Assembly (NCBI GenBank): GCA_050313995.1
Contig: JBNPMM010000001.1
Source of the DNA: JAUMWX01 sp023394215
Lineage (GTDB): Bacteria; Bacillota; Clostridia; Tissierellales; Peptoniphilaceae
DNA: 64,000 nt
Direction: 5' to 3' (one strand)
Shown here: in pieces, positions 25,276 to 33,710 of the stretch
How positions within the stretch are numbered: the stretch's first letter is position 1
Layout: each line of letters starts with the position of its first letter
Program-made: the position numbers and the translations under genes
The notes under the pieces: generated by a model
Databases searched by the model: none
What the model was told of the DNA's origin: nothing
Seen by the model: the letters and a program-made list of their open reading frames with translations, nothing else

Positions 25276-26909
25276 TATTCCAAAGAAGCAATATAGTAGT
25301 AAAGAGGTTGCCCGCCTTCAACTATCTCTATATCCAAATCAGGATAAGCCTCCTCAAGCTTTTCAGCAAGCCTGCCGGCATCATCCTCTGTAACATCCTC
25401 TCCATAATATATAGTCAACAAGGAGTAATCATCCTTTAATGATTTTTCAACCAAATCAATCATAGTCTTTTCAATATCCCTACCGTTAACAAGAATATCC
25501 TTGCCTTTTATACCTATAATATCATCCTTCTTTATTTCCAAATCTCCGGATTTAGTATCACGCACCGCAAAAGTAAGCTGCATAGTTTCGACACTTTCCA
25601 AAGACTCAGTCATAATCTCAAAATTTTCCTCAGCACTTAAAGATTCATCAAAATTTATAAGGGCGGTGAAAGCTTCAGGTATAGACTTACTTTCAACTAC
25701 ATACAAGTTTTTGTCTGAAATTTCAAGAGCCTGTTTTGCAGCAAGTATAATATTTTTATTATTAGGGAATATAAAGATATGATCTGCATTTATTCTGTCA
25801 ACAGCAGCCAATATATCCTCTGTAGACGGGTTCATAGTCTGTCCACCTGATATAAGTTCATCAACCCCGAAGTCTTTAAATACCTTATCAAATCCCTTAC
25901 CCATACTTATGGAAACAAAGGCAAACTTTTTATTTTCTTTTTCGGCTGCAGCTTCTTGCATTTCCCTAAGCCTATTAACTTCTTCATTTTGAAGTCTCAT
26001 ATTTTCTATCTTTATATCTGATAGAGCTCCTATCTTAAGAGCAAGCTCCAAAACCGCCCCCGGGTTATTTGTATGAATATGGGTCTTAATCAAATTGTCT
26101 GCCCCTACACAAACTATAGAATCTCCCATGGATTCAATAGTTTTCTTAAAATCTTCATGGTTTTTACTTCCATCATGATTTATTAAAAACTCGGTACAAT
26201 AACCGAACTCAATATCTTCAGGCCTTACTCCGGAATGATGGGCTATTGTTGCATTTAAGTTTACTTCTCTTACGAACTGAGCATCCGTATATTGAATTTC
26301 CTTGCCTGTTATAGTTGCCAAGAAGCCTTCCAACAACACTAAAAGCCCCTTTCCTCCGGCATCCACTACACCCGCTTCTTTAAGAACCGGGAGCATATCC
26401 GGAGTCATATTCAAAGCCCTATTTCCTTCTTTTATAAGATCTGTCAAAAAGCTCCCAACATCACTATAATTTTTATGATTTTCAGTAGCAAAGTCCGCCA
26501 TCATCCTGGCAACTGTAAGCACTGTACCTTCTGTAGGTTTCAATACCGCCTTATAAGCCGTTTCCTTAGCCTTAACACAAGCCTCCGCCAAATCGGCAAC
26601 TCCTGCACTTTCAAGTTTTTCCAACACACTTGTAACCCCTCTGCATAACTGAGATAAGATTACACCGGAATTTCCCCTGGCTCCCATTAAAGAGCCGGTA
26701 CCCAATGCCTTGGCAACTGACGGCATGTTGTCCTCACTTGTTTGCATTTTATTGACAACTGACTTCATTGTCAAAGTCATATTTGTTCCTGTGTCCCCAT
26801 CCGGAACCGGAAATACATTTAATCCGTTTACGGTTTCTTTGTTGTTTTCAAGGTTATGGTAGGCACCTATGATACCTGCCCTTAAGTCCTTGTAACTGAT
26901 TCTTTCCAT
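25275..26909 (-). CDS. fakA: Fatty acid kinase catalytic protein FakA (YloV, DhaK/DegV-type)
   Basis: FakA phosphorylates fatty acids presented by FakB, giving acyl-phosphate for phospholipid synthesis. The 544-residue protein has the DhaL-type ATP-binding domain with VPDGDTGTNMTLTM near residue 36 and TGSLMGARGNSGVILSQL, a central domain with YCTEFLI and HIHTNNPG, and a C-terminal DegV-like domain. It lies in the usual Firmicutes order asp23-yloV-recG. No fakB gene is in the window. It connects to plsX and acpP, which use the same acyl-phosphate pool. Confidence 0.92.
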   Translation of the reverse strand: MERISYKDLRAGIIGAYHNLENNKETVNGLNVFPVPDGDTGTNMTLTMKSVVNKMQTSEDNMPSVAKALGTGSLMGARGNSGVILSQLCRGVTSVLEKLESAGVADLAEACVKAKETAYKAVLKPTEGTVLTVARMMADFATENHKNYSDVGSFLTDLIKEGNRALNMTPDMLPVLKEAGVVDAGGKGLLVLLEGFLATITGKEIQYTDAQFVREVNLNATIAHHSGVRPEDIEFGYCTEFLINHDGSKNHEDFKKTIESMGDSIVCVGADNLIKTHIHTNNPGAVLELALKIGALSDIKIENMRLQNEEVNRLREMQEAAAEKENKKFAFVSISMGKGFDKVFKDFGVDELISGGQTMNPSTEDILAAVDRINADHIFIFPNNKNIILAAKQALEISDKNLYVVESKSIPEAFTALINFDESLSAEENFEIMTESLESVETMQLTFAVRDTKSGDLEIKKDDIIGIKGKDILVNGRDIEKTMIDLVEKSLKDDYSLLTIYYGEDVTEDDAGRLAEKLEEAYPDLDIEIVEGGQPLYYYIASLE

Positions 26910-26920
26910 TTTCCCTCCGC

Positions 26921-27271
26921 TTAAACTCTAATACCTTGTACTATAATATTTACAGAGTTTACTTTTATGTGTGTATTACTTTCAACGTTATATTTAATCT
27001 TATCAATTATGTTTTCAGCAACTACTGCTATCCTAACTCCGTATTCCATCATAACTATAACATCAATATCGATATAATCATCCGATACCTTTACAGTTAC
27101 TCCTTTTGTTTTATTCTCAACTTTTAATAATTCAAATAGTCCGTCTTTAGCATTTTGCGCAGCCAGTCCCACTATACCGTATGTTTCACTTGCAGATTCC
27201 GCAGCAAGAGTAGCTATTACTTTTTCGTTAATGACAATCTTTCCAAAGTCGTTTTTTATTGTAGCTGACAT
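26921..27271 (-). CDS. Asp23/Gls24-family protein (YloU-like)
   Basis: Members of the Asp23 family are small proteins linked to envelope stress; some sit at the membrane in Staphylococcus. The 116-residue protein shows IVINEKVIATLAAESASETYGIVGL, KGVTVKVSDDYIDIDVIVMMEYG and the C-terminal VNIIVQGIRV typical of the family. It is first in the operon with fakA, 11 nt upstream. AGGAGG precedes the ATG. Its promoter shares a -35 box with rpmB. Confidence 0.9.
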   Translation of the reverse strand: MSATIKNDFGKIVINEKVIATLAAESASETYGIVGLAAQNAKDGLFELLKVENKTKGVTVKVSDDYIDIDVIVMMEYGVRIAVVAENIIDKIKYNVESNTHIKVNSVNIIVQGIRV

Positions 27272-27297
27272 TTTTGCCTCCTATTTTTATATACTAC

Positions 27298-27350
27298 ATT
27301 ATACCAATCTTAATATTTTCTTGCAAAAAATTCTACTCTTGTGCTATAAT
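27298..27350. promoter_or_regulatory. Divergent promoters asp23/rpmB sharing one palindromic -35 box
   Basis: TTGCAA at 27321-27326 is its own reverse complement. Rightward it pairs with TATAAT at 27345-27350 (18-bp spacer) for rpmB. Leftward it pairs with TATAAT at 27303-27298 (17-bp spacer) for asp23-fakA-recG-rsmD-coaD. Both -10 boxes are perfect. Confidence 0.8.
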
Positions 27351-27390
27351 AAAGAGCGTAATTTATGAATTCATATCGAGGAGGTGTGAT

Positions 27391-27588
27391 ATGGCAAGAG
27401 TTTGCGATATTTGTGGAAAATCAAAAAAAGCCGGTAACAATGTTACTTTCTCTCATAGAGCTATCAAAAGAACTTGGTCTCCTAACTTAAGAACTGTTAG
27501 AGCCGTTGTTGATGGTACTACAAGAAGGATCTCTGTATGTACCAGATGTTTAAGATCTGGAAAAGTTCAAAGACCTACTTTTAACTAA
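27391..27588 (+). CDS. rpmB: Large ribosomal subunit protein bL28
   Basis: The 65-residue protein begins MARVCDICGKSKKAGNNV, with a zinc-type CxxC and CTRC pair (C+ form), then SHRAIKRTWSPNLRTVRA. The start at 27391 follows GAGGAGGTG; an upstream in-frame ATG at 27274 precedes the promoter and is not used. The gene is monocistronic, with promoter before and terminator after. The divergent asp23/fakA neighbour is the standard Firmicutes arrangement. Confidence 0.97.
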   Translation: MARVCDICGKSKKAGNNVTFSHRAIKRTWSPNLRTVRAVVDGTTRRISVCTRCLRSGKVQRPTFN

Positions 27589-27599
27589 TATGTGAGTAT

Positions 27600-27625
27600 A
27601 AATCGAGCCTAAGCTCGATTTTTTT
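27600..27625 (+). terminator. Terminator of rpmB
   Basis: AAATCGAGC and GCTCGATTT pair around a CTAA loop (27600-27620) and run into a T tract, 11 nt after the stop. Confidence 0.92.
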
Positions 27626-27677
27626 ATTGCCCTTTAACAACAGTAAAAAAGCATAATAAACCGTAATGATTTATACA

Positions 27678-27723
27678 ATAAAAATAACTATTTCAAATAA
27701 TAAACACACTTGAAATAGTTATT
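27678..27723 (-). terminator. Terminator of fumC
   Basis: A 14-bp perfect inverted repeat (AATAACTATTTCAA 27683-27696 with TTGAAATAGTTATT 27710-27723) followed on the minus strand by a U-rich run, about 55 nt after the fumC stop. Confidence 0.8.
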
Positions 27724-27778
27724 CTCTGTAATTAATTCAAAATATCCCGACAAACAATTATAAAATATCTTAGATAAA

Positions 27779-29140
27779 CTATATGCCTGCCATTTTTTTA
27801 TAGTCCATTGCCTTTTTAAGCTCTTCCTCTCCTATAAGTTTCAATTCCCTGTTCGCTTCAAAAAGACTTAATCCGTTCTCATGGGCATATTTTGCCAATT
27901 TTGCCGAATTTTCATATCCTATTATAGGGTTTAAGGCTGTAACTGTCATAAGGGAATTCTCAAGGTTGTAGTTTATTCTATCCTTATTTATCTTTATCCC
28001 TTCAACTAAATTTTTTCTGAAAGAGTCCATAACATCGGATAACAATTCAATACTGTTTAGAATAGTATAGGCTATCAAAGGCATATAAACATTTAATTGA
28101 AAATTACCCTGACTTGCGGAAAAATCAATCATAGTATCATTTCCGAAAATCCTCGCAGCCACCATTGATAAAGCCTCTACCTGTGTAGGATTAACCTTTC
28201 CCGGCATAATTGAAGAACCCGGTTCATTTGAAGGGATTATATATTCCCCTATCCCGGACCTCGGACCGGAAGCCAACCATCTTATATCGTTACCTATTTT
28301 TAAAAGCTCGGTAGCCAAAAGTTTTAATGAATTATGCACGAACTGAACTTCATTTTTACTGGATAAACTAAAATACTTATTCTTTGAAGGTCTGAAATTA
28401 TAGCCTGTAAATTCATTCAAATTTCTTACAAGCTCTTCATCATATCCTTCAAAAGAATTTATGCCGGAGCCCACGGCTGTTCCTCCTATTGCAAGATTTA
28501 AAAGATAATCCCTACTTAAGACAATCTCATCTTTTACCATTTCAAGGCTATACTTCCAAGCAGAAATTTCAGCTCCCACCGATAAAGGAGTCGCATCCTG
28601 TAAATGAGTCCTGCCAAGCTTAACTACATCTTTATATTTATCCTCTTTTTCTTTAAAACTTTCTATAAGTTCATCTAAGATAGGAAGTAATTTTTCAGCT
28701 ATCTCCTTATAAGCTGCCAAATGAATCGCACTTGGAAAAACATCATTGGTAGATTGTGATTTATTTACATGATCATTCGGGTGAAGGTTGACTTTGTAAT
28801 TCTTTTTTGCAAGAAATGAAATCACCTCGTTAACATTCATATTTGTCTGAGTGCCCGACCCTGTCTGCCATAGGGATAAAGGAAACTGCATATCATACTT
28901 TCCATCCAAAATCTCATCACATGCTGAGACAATAGCGTCCTTTTCCTCCAAATTTAGCCTGCCTTTACTGAAGTTTGCCAAAGCAGCAGCCCTTTTCAAG
29001 CTGCATATAGCATAAATTATCTTTATAGGCATTTTCTCATTGCCTATATTAAAATTATTTAAAGACCTTTGCGTCTGTGCCATCCACATTTTATCATCTT
29101 CTACAAGTACTTCTCCCATAGAATCATATTCTTTTCTCAT
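27779..29140 (-). CDS. fumC: Class II fumarate hydratase
   Basis: Oxygen-stable fumarase interconverting fumarate and malate. The 453-residue protein shows the family motifs GSGTQTNMNVNEV near residue 104 and HPNDHVNKSQSTNDVFPS, plus the superfamily loop GSSIMPGKVNPTQ near 315. GTQ/T spacing and TQVEALSMVAARIFGND favour fumarase over aspartase. Divergent from aspA, which makes fumarate from aspartate. Confidence 0.93.
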   Translation of the reverse strand: MRKEYDSMGEVLVEDDKMWMAQTQRSLNNFNIGNEKMPIKIIYAICSLKRAAALANFSKGRLNLEEKDAIVSACDEILDGKYDMQFPLSLWQTGSGTQTNMNVNEVISFLAKKNYKVNLHPNDHVNKSQSTNDVFPSAIHLAAYKEIAEKLLPILDELIESFKEKEDKYKDVVKLGRTHLQDATPLSVGAEISAWKYSLEMVKDEIVLSRDYLLNLAIGGTAVGSGINSFEGYDEELVRNLNEFTGYNFRPSKNKYFSLSSKNEVQFVHNSLKLLATELLKIGNDIRWLASGPRSGIGEYIIPSNEPGSSIMPGKVNPTQVEALSMVAARIFGNDTMIDFSASQGNFQLNVYMPLIAYTILNSIELLSDVMDSFRKNLVEGIKINKDRINYNLENSLMTVTALNPIIGYENSAKLAKYAHENGLSLFEANRELKLIGEEELKKAMDYKKMAGI

Positions 29141-29157
29141 AAAAAACCCCTTCCCGG

Positions 29158-29187
29158 TTGCTTATATATTTTCAATAGTATTATAAT
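29158..29187 (+). promoter_or_regulatory. Promoter of aspA
   Basis: TTGCTT (29158-29163), 18-bp spacer, TATAAT (29182-29187). The -10 is perfect and the -35 moderate. The region between fumC and aspA is only about 85 bp, so the fumC control region overlaps. Confidence 0.55.
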
Positions 29188-29225
29188 ATATATATATATG
29201 AATTTCATTAACAAAAGGAGTTATG

Positions 29226-30653
29226 ATGGAAAATTTTAGAATAGAGTCGGATAGTATAGGAAATAAAGAAGTCCCTGCTGACGCCCTATATGGGGTCCAT
29301 ACCTTAAGAGGAATTGAAAATTTCAACATTACCGGCGAAAATATGCATAAGGAGTTGATTTTTGCTTTAGTTCTTGTTAAAAAAGCATGTGCAATAGCAA
29401 ACTATGAAGCCGATATACTCGAATTGGATAAGATGAGTGCTATTATTTCAGCCTGTGATGAGGTTTTGGAGGGAAAGCATCTTGAACAGTTTATTGCAGA
29501 TCCCATCCAGGGAGGTGCCGGAACTACAGCAAATATGGTTGTAAATGAAGTATTGGCAAATCTTGCCGAAGAAAAACTGGGCGGAAAAAGAGGCGAATAT
29601 AAGCTTGTACATCCGAATGACCATGTAAACATGGGACAATCAACAAATGATGTCTTCCCAACGGCCGGTAAAATTGCCGCCTTAAGATTGTTACCGAAAT
29701 TACTTAAGGAACTTCAACTTTTAGTGGATTCTTTAATGCAAAAGGCTATAGAATTTGATTCCGTATTAAAAATGGGAAGGACTCAACTTCAAGATGCCGT
29801 GCCTATAAGGCTCGGTCAGGAATTTCACGCCTACGGATCAGTATTGTCAAGGGACTTAAAAAGAATTGAGCATGCAGCTAAATCCCTACTTTCAATAAAT
29901 CTCGGTGCATCCGCAATAGGAACCGGTATAAATGTAGATTTAAAATACTTTGATGTAATAATCCCGATTTTGTCAAAAATTACAGGCTTGGTTCTTGTCA
30001 GACCTAAGGATTTGATTGATGAAACAAATAATTTGGATTCTTTATCGGAACTTTCTTCAGCATTAAAGGTAAACGCCATAAATTTATCTAAAATCAGCAA
30101 TGACTTGAGGCTTCTGTCTTCAGGTCCCAAAACAATGGTCGGAGACATAAATTTACCACCAAGACAAAACGGCTCGTCAATTATGCCGGGCAAGGTTAAT
30201 CCTGTTATTCCGGAAGTTGTCACCCAAGTTGCATATAAGGTTATAGGAAATGACGTAACCATTACCATGGCATGCGAAGCCGGTCAATTGGAGCTTAATG
30301 CCTTTGAACCTGTAGTTTTTTATTCCCTATATCAATCCATTGATATGTTGGCAAATGCCATGAATACACTAAGGGTAAACTGTATTGATGACATCACCGC
30401 CAATACAAAAAAACTTGATAGGGATATGGCAATAAGCATAGGTGTCGTAACAGCCTTAGTACCCCACTTGGGCTACAAACTTGCCGCCGACATAGCAAAA
30501 GAAGCCCTGTCTAAGGGACTTAAGGTAAGAGATATAGTCAGAGAAAGAGGTCTTTTATCAGAAGAGGAACTTGAAGAAATCCTTGATCCTAAGGCCATGA
30601 CCCAACCCGGTATAGTAGGCAGACACCTACTTATCAAAAAGAAGAAGTTTTAA
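29226..30653 (+). CDS. aspA: Aspartate ammonia-lyase
   Basis: Deaminates aspartate to fumarate and ammonia. The protein (475 residues from this start) has RIESDSIGNKEVPADALYGVHT, GGAGTTANMVVNEVLAN, HPNDHVNMGQSTNDVFPT and the catalytic loop GSSIMPGKVNPVIPEVVTQV, where PVIPEVV is typical of aspartase. AAAGGAG lies 5 nt before this ATG; the in-frame ATG three bases earlier is only 2 nt away. Together with the divergent fumC it forms an aspartate to malate route. Confidence 0.93.
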   Translation: MENFRIESDSIGNKEVPADALYGVHTLRGIENFNITGENMHKELIFALVLVKKACAIANYEADILELDKMSAIISACDEVLEGKHLEQFIADPIQGGAGTTANMVVNEVLANLAEEKLGGKRGEYKLVHPNDHVNMGQSTNDVFPTAGKIAALRLLPKLLKELQLLVDSLMQKAIEFDSVLKMGRTQLQDAVPIRLGQEFHAYGSVLSRDLKRIEHAAKSLLSINLGASAIGTGINVDLKYFDVIIPILSKITGLVLVRPKDLIDETNNLDSLSELSSALKVNAINLSKISNDLRLLSSGPKTMVGDINLPPRQNGSSIMPGKVNPVIPEVVTQVAYKVIGNDVTITMACEAGQLELNAFEPVVFYSLYQSIDMLANAMNTLRVNCIDDITANTKKLDRDMAISIGVVTALVPHLGYKLAADIAKEALSKGLKVRDIVRERGLLSEEELEEILDPKAMTQPGIVGRHLLIKKKKF

Positions 30654-30662
30654 TTATTAATA

Positions 30663-30752
30663 AAAAAGTCCCGGAAAAATTGAACCGAACTACTTAAAAT
30701 TTGATTTTCAGATCAAACTTTTTTGAGCCAGTTCAATCACGCCGGGGCTTTT
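30663..30752. terminator. Three-tier palindromic bidirectional terminator
   Basis: Nested inverted repeats: AAAAGTCCCGG (30664-30674) with CCGGGGCTTTT (30742-30752), ATTGAAC (30679-30685) with GTTCAAT (30731-30737), and TTTGAT (30700-30705) with ATCAAA (30712-30717) followed by a T run. It lies between the convergent aspA and the YibE/F gene and can act on both strands. Confidence 0.75.
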
Positions 30753-30763
30753 ATATATATCAT

Positions 30764-31891
30764 TTAAGATTTTCCGGTCAAAAGAAAACCGCTCGTAACT
30801 GCTGTAAGAGGCGCTACCGTTACCAGTCCAAAAGAACCTATAACCGTATGTATAATCTCCGCTGCAACATACTTATAATTAAGCATCAGATTTACAGGAG
30901 TTCCCTGTGCCATAAAAACCATTAAAAGTGCTATAAAACTTCCTGAATATGCAAGTAACAATGTAGTAGTTGTAGAACCGCAAGCCGCCCTTCCGACAGA
31001 TAAACCTGAACTTATAGCCTCTTTAATACTTATATCGGGTTTATTTTCAACAACCTCATTAACAGCTGAGCAGATGTCCACAGAAAGATCCATAACAGCC
31101 CCTGAAGATCCCAAAAATATGGAAGCTATAAATATTTTTGTTAAATCAAGATGTTGATAACCCGCATATAAAAGACTTTCACTCGATTCCATCACAGCTC
31201 CATGCAGTTTAAATAAATCTGTAAAAAAATAACCCAATATTACCGTTACAAGTATTCCCAAAATGGCCCCGGAACTCGCGGCTAAAAATCTTCTATCAAA
31301 TCCATATATTAAACTTAATATCATACTCGTAAACAAAACTACTAAAACTAAAGATAGTAATATGGGGTTCCATCCTCTTAGTAATGCCGGAATTAAAACC
31401 TTCCAAATCAAAAGAATAGTATCTATAAAAGAAAGTACTGCTCTTAAACCTGTCCCCTTAGCAAAAATTAAAAGCAACAGGATAAAAAGTGCTGCCAAAA
31501 TTGCCTCCTTATCCAACCTATAATGGTCCGTCATAAAGACCGTTGTTATTTCCTCTCCCTTATAGCTTACAACTACAAACGCCTTATCACCTTTAGCAAA
31601 AAATTTATCTTCTGCCAACGAGCCGTTTAATCTGTTTACTGCAATAACCTCTTTTCCTTTGAATTTTCCCTTTAATATGCGAATCCTACATCTCTGCTCC
31701 CCATTACGAACAAGACCTGTATCTAAGACATCACTTTCATCGGATTCCAAAACCAAAGCCTCTACTCTGTCGGCATTTTGATAAGACAAGGCCCCCTCAT
31801 ATCCTGTAGGAATAAAAATAAGTACAATAAACATAATAAGAGCTATAAAAACCGGGCCGAAAATTTTTCTCTCAAAAATATATTTTTTCAT
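30764..31891 (-). CDS. YibE/F-family membrane protein
   Basis: Multi-pass membrane protein of the YibE/F family, function unknown. The 375-residue product starts with a signal-like helix (VFIALIMFIVLIFIPTGY), then an extracytoplasmic domain (residues about 35-125). About seven transmembrane helices follow (AILAALFILLLLIFAKGTGL onward), with FLGSSGAVMDLSVDI and GRAACGSTTTTLLLAYSG as the conserved core. The start at ATG 31891 follows GGAGG; five extra upstream codons are not used. It lies downstream of phoA with a terminator between. Confidence 0.88.
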   Translation of the reverse strand: MKKYIFERKIFGPVFIALIMFIVLIFIPTGYEGALSYQNADRVEALVLESDESDVLDTGLVRNGEQRCRIRILKGKFKGKEVIAVNRLNGSLAEDKFFAKGDKAFVVVSYKGEEITTVFMTDHYRLDKEAILAALFILLLLIFAKGTGLRAVLSFIDTILLIWKVLIPALLRGWNPILLSLVLVVLFTSMILSLIYGFDRRFLAASSGAILGILVTVILGYFFTDLFKLHGAVMESSESLLYAGYQHLDLTKIFIASIFLGSSGAVMDLSVDICSAVNEVVENKPDISIKEAISSGLSVGRAACGSTTTTLLLAYSGSFIALLMVFMAQGTPVNLMLNYKYVAAEIIHTVIGSFGLVTVAPLTAVTSGFLLTGKS

Positions 31892-31904
31892 AATTCCTCC
31901 GAAC

Positions 31905-31931
31905 AAAAAGCTGACCTATATAGATCAGCTC
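31905..31931 (-). terminator. Terminator of phoA
   Basis: On the minus strand AGCTGATCTA and TAGGTCAGCT pair over 10 bp (one G-U) and are followed by TTTTT, about 30 nt past the phoA stop. Confidence 0.75.
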
Positions 31932-31961
31932 TTAATACAAGCTAAGCCAAAACAAATAAAC

Positions 31962-33557
31962 TCACTTAACTTGTAAGATATCTGCAAGTTTTTTATAAAT
32001 CTCCGTGTTATCATAGTAACCGCAAAAATCATCAGATCTCACACCTTCAGCAAACACAGCCACAGGTAAGCCCGTGTGCGAATAGCTGCTAAAATCCACT
32101 CCGGATTTATTATTCAAAATATGGGTAACCGTAACGGAAAAAGGATTATATCCTCCATAAGAAACATATTGTTCTTGATTTAAATTTTCCAAATTTTTAT
32201 CATTCATCACTAAATCATAAGCTGTCTTAAGCCTTGCCAACTCATAGTCGCTTAAAAGCAGACGATCTCCCTCTTCACCTTTGACTTTAAGTCCGAATAA
32301 AGCCTCTACATCTTTCATAGCCTCATCAAAAGAAGTCTTTTTTTCTTTATATTTTTTCACATATTTATCGTCAAATTCAGCATATGAAATTTTTTGCTTT
32401 TTAAGCGTTTCTAAATAGGTATCATAGTCCGTTCCTGCATAGCCTATTGTCAATCCCCCGGTTTCATGATCTCCTGTAACTAAAATCAAAGTTTCATCAG
32501 GGTGATTTTTCGCAAAATCTATTGCAACTTGAACGGAATCTGCAAGAGCCAATGTGTCGGTTACAGTTGAACCCCCATCATTTGCATGACATGCCCAGTC
32601 AATCTTTCCACCTTCACACATAATGAAAAATCCATTATTATTATCTAAAACCTCTATACCCTTTTTCACATAATCTGAAAGTCCCCACTCTCCATTACGT
32701 CTATCTATTTCATATTTCATAGAATCACTGTCAACAAGATGCTCATCTATTAAAATAACCTTTTTATCAGCAGAACTTATCCCTTCAGCATCAGCCTGAG
32801 TATAGCATATCTTATATCCTGCCTTCTTTGCTAAATCATAAAGGCTCTCCTTATCCTTTTCAGCTCCTGTCACCTTTTTCAAACCGCCTCCGGCAAAATA
32901 CTCAAAGCCTGAATTAAGCATTTCCAATCCTATTTCATAGTAATTATTTCTACTTGCCTGATGAGCATAAAATGCCGCAGGCGTTGCATGATTAAGGTTT
33001 ACCGAACTTATTATCCCTATCTTCCACCCAAGCTGCTTATGTAATTTTTCAGAAATCGTTTCATAAGATATACTTCCGCTCGTATCTACGTTTATCATAC
33101 CGGAATAAGTCTTTTTTCCTGTTGCAATTGACGTTGCTGTAGAAGCGGAATCAGGAGCAAAACTACAAGAATCATATGTAATTGCAGACCCTGCTACCTC
33201 AAAATTCATAAAATTCAAATTAATTGGTCCATTTAAAACCGCACCTTTTCTGTCCTCAATTTTTACACTTGGTAAAGCTCTTTCCTCGTCTTCATCAGCT
33301 ACAGCTCCTAAGTAATCCGCAGCCGCTTGAAACTGAGGATAACTCATACCGTCCCCGATAAATAAAAATACATACTTAGGCTTTTTTACTTCTCCAACAT
33401 CTATAGCTTTGACAACAGCTTCCTCTTTTATCTCTTTTGATGTCACAGGTAAATTTTGCGAAGATTCACCGGCTTTATCCGTGGATTTGGAACATGCAAC
33501 AATAGATAAAATCATCACTAAACTAAAAAATCCCAAAACTATTTTTTTTAATTTCAT
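31962..33557 (-). CDS. phoA: Alkaline phosphatase, lipoprotein
   Basis: Extracellular alkaline phosphatase releasing phosphate from organic phosphomonoesters. The 531-residue protein starts with a lipoprotein signal (MKLKKIVLGFFSLVMILS, lipobox IVAC, Cys about residue 22), so it is anchored to the outer face of the membrane. Active-site parts are visible: metal-binding FIGDGMSYPQ, nucleophile region PDSASTATSIATGKKT, and VTGDHETGG. The start at 33557 has AAGGAG about 8 nt upstream; the longer frame lacks a ribosome site. Candidate PhoP-like repeats lie upstream and a two-component system is encoded next door. Confidence 0.93.
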   Translation of the reverse strand: MKLKKIVLGFFSLVMILSIVACSKSTDKAGESSQNLPVTSKEIKEEAVVKAIDVGEVKKPKYVFLFIGDGMSYPQFQAAADYLGAVADEDEERALPSVKIEDRKGAVLNGPINLNFMNFEVAGSAITYDSCSFAPDSASTATSIATGKKTYSGMINVDTSGSISYETISEKLHKQLGWKIGIISSVNLNHATPAAFYAHQASRNNYYEIGLEMLNSGFEYFAGGGLKKVTGAEKDKESLYDLAKKAGYKICYTQADAEGISSADKKVILIDEHLVDSDSMKYEIDRRNGEWGLSDYVKKGIEVLDNNNGFFIMCEGGKIDWACHANDGGSTVTDTLALADSVQVAIDFAKNHPDETLILVTGDHETGGLTIGYAGTDYDTYLETLKKQKISYAEFDDKYVKKYKEKKTSFDEAMKDVEALFGLKVKGEEGDRLLLSDYELARLKTAYDLVMNDKNLENLNQEQYVSYGGYNPFSVTVTHILNNKSGVDFSSYSHTGLPVAVFAEGVRSDDFCGYYDNTEIYKKLADILQVK

Positions 33558-33643
33558 TCCTATCTTCTCCTTTTTAATTTTATCTTTAGATTTTTCATCC
33601 AAAACAATTAAAACAAATAAAAATAAAATTCATAAATAAAAAC

Positions 33644-33660
33644 GGTAAATTTCATGTAAA
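33644..33660 (-). promoter_or_regulatory. Candidate Pho box upstream of phoA
   Basis: TTTACA (33660-33655) and TTTACC (33649-33644) are direct repeats with an 11-bp period, as in PhoP binding sites of Bacillus (consensus TTAACA repeats). Only two repeats are convincing. The first touches the upstream terminator. Confidence 0.4.
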
Positions 33661-33699
33661 AAAATAGGGGTCGGATCCTGTATCCAATTCCCCTATTTT
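33655..33699 (-). terminator. Terminator after the lipoprotein gene
   Basis: AAAATAGGGG (33661-33670) and CCCCTATTTT (33690-33699) form a 10-bp perfect stem with an inner GGAT/ATCC pair and a U run on the minus strand. It ends the pseudouridine synthase-regulator-kinase-lipoprotein unit. Confidence 0.9.
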
Positions 33700-33710
33700 A
33701 TAAAATTCAT

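Noticed and set aside
29831..30268. A 145-codon minus-strand frame inside aspA
   Set aside because: Antisense to the conserved aspartase core; composition follows its codons.
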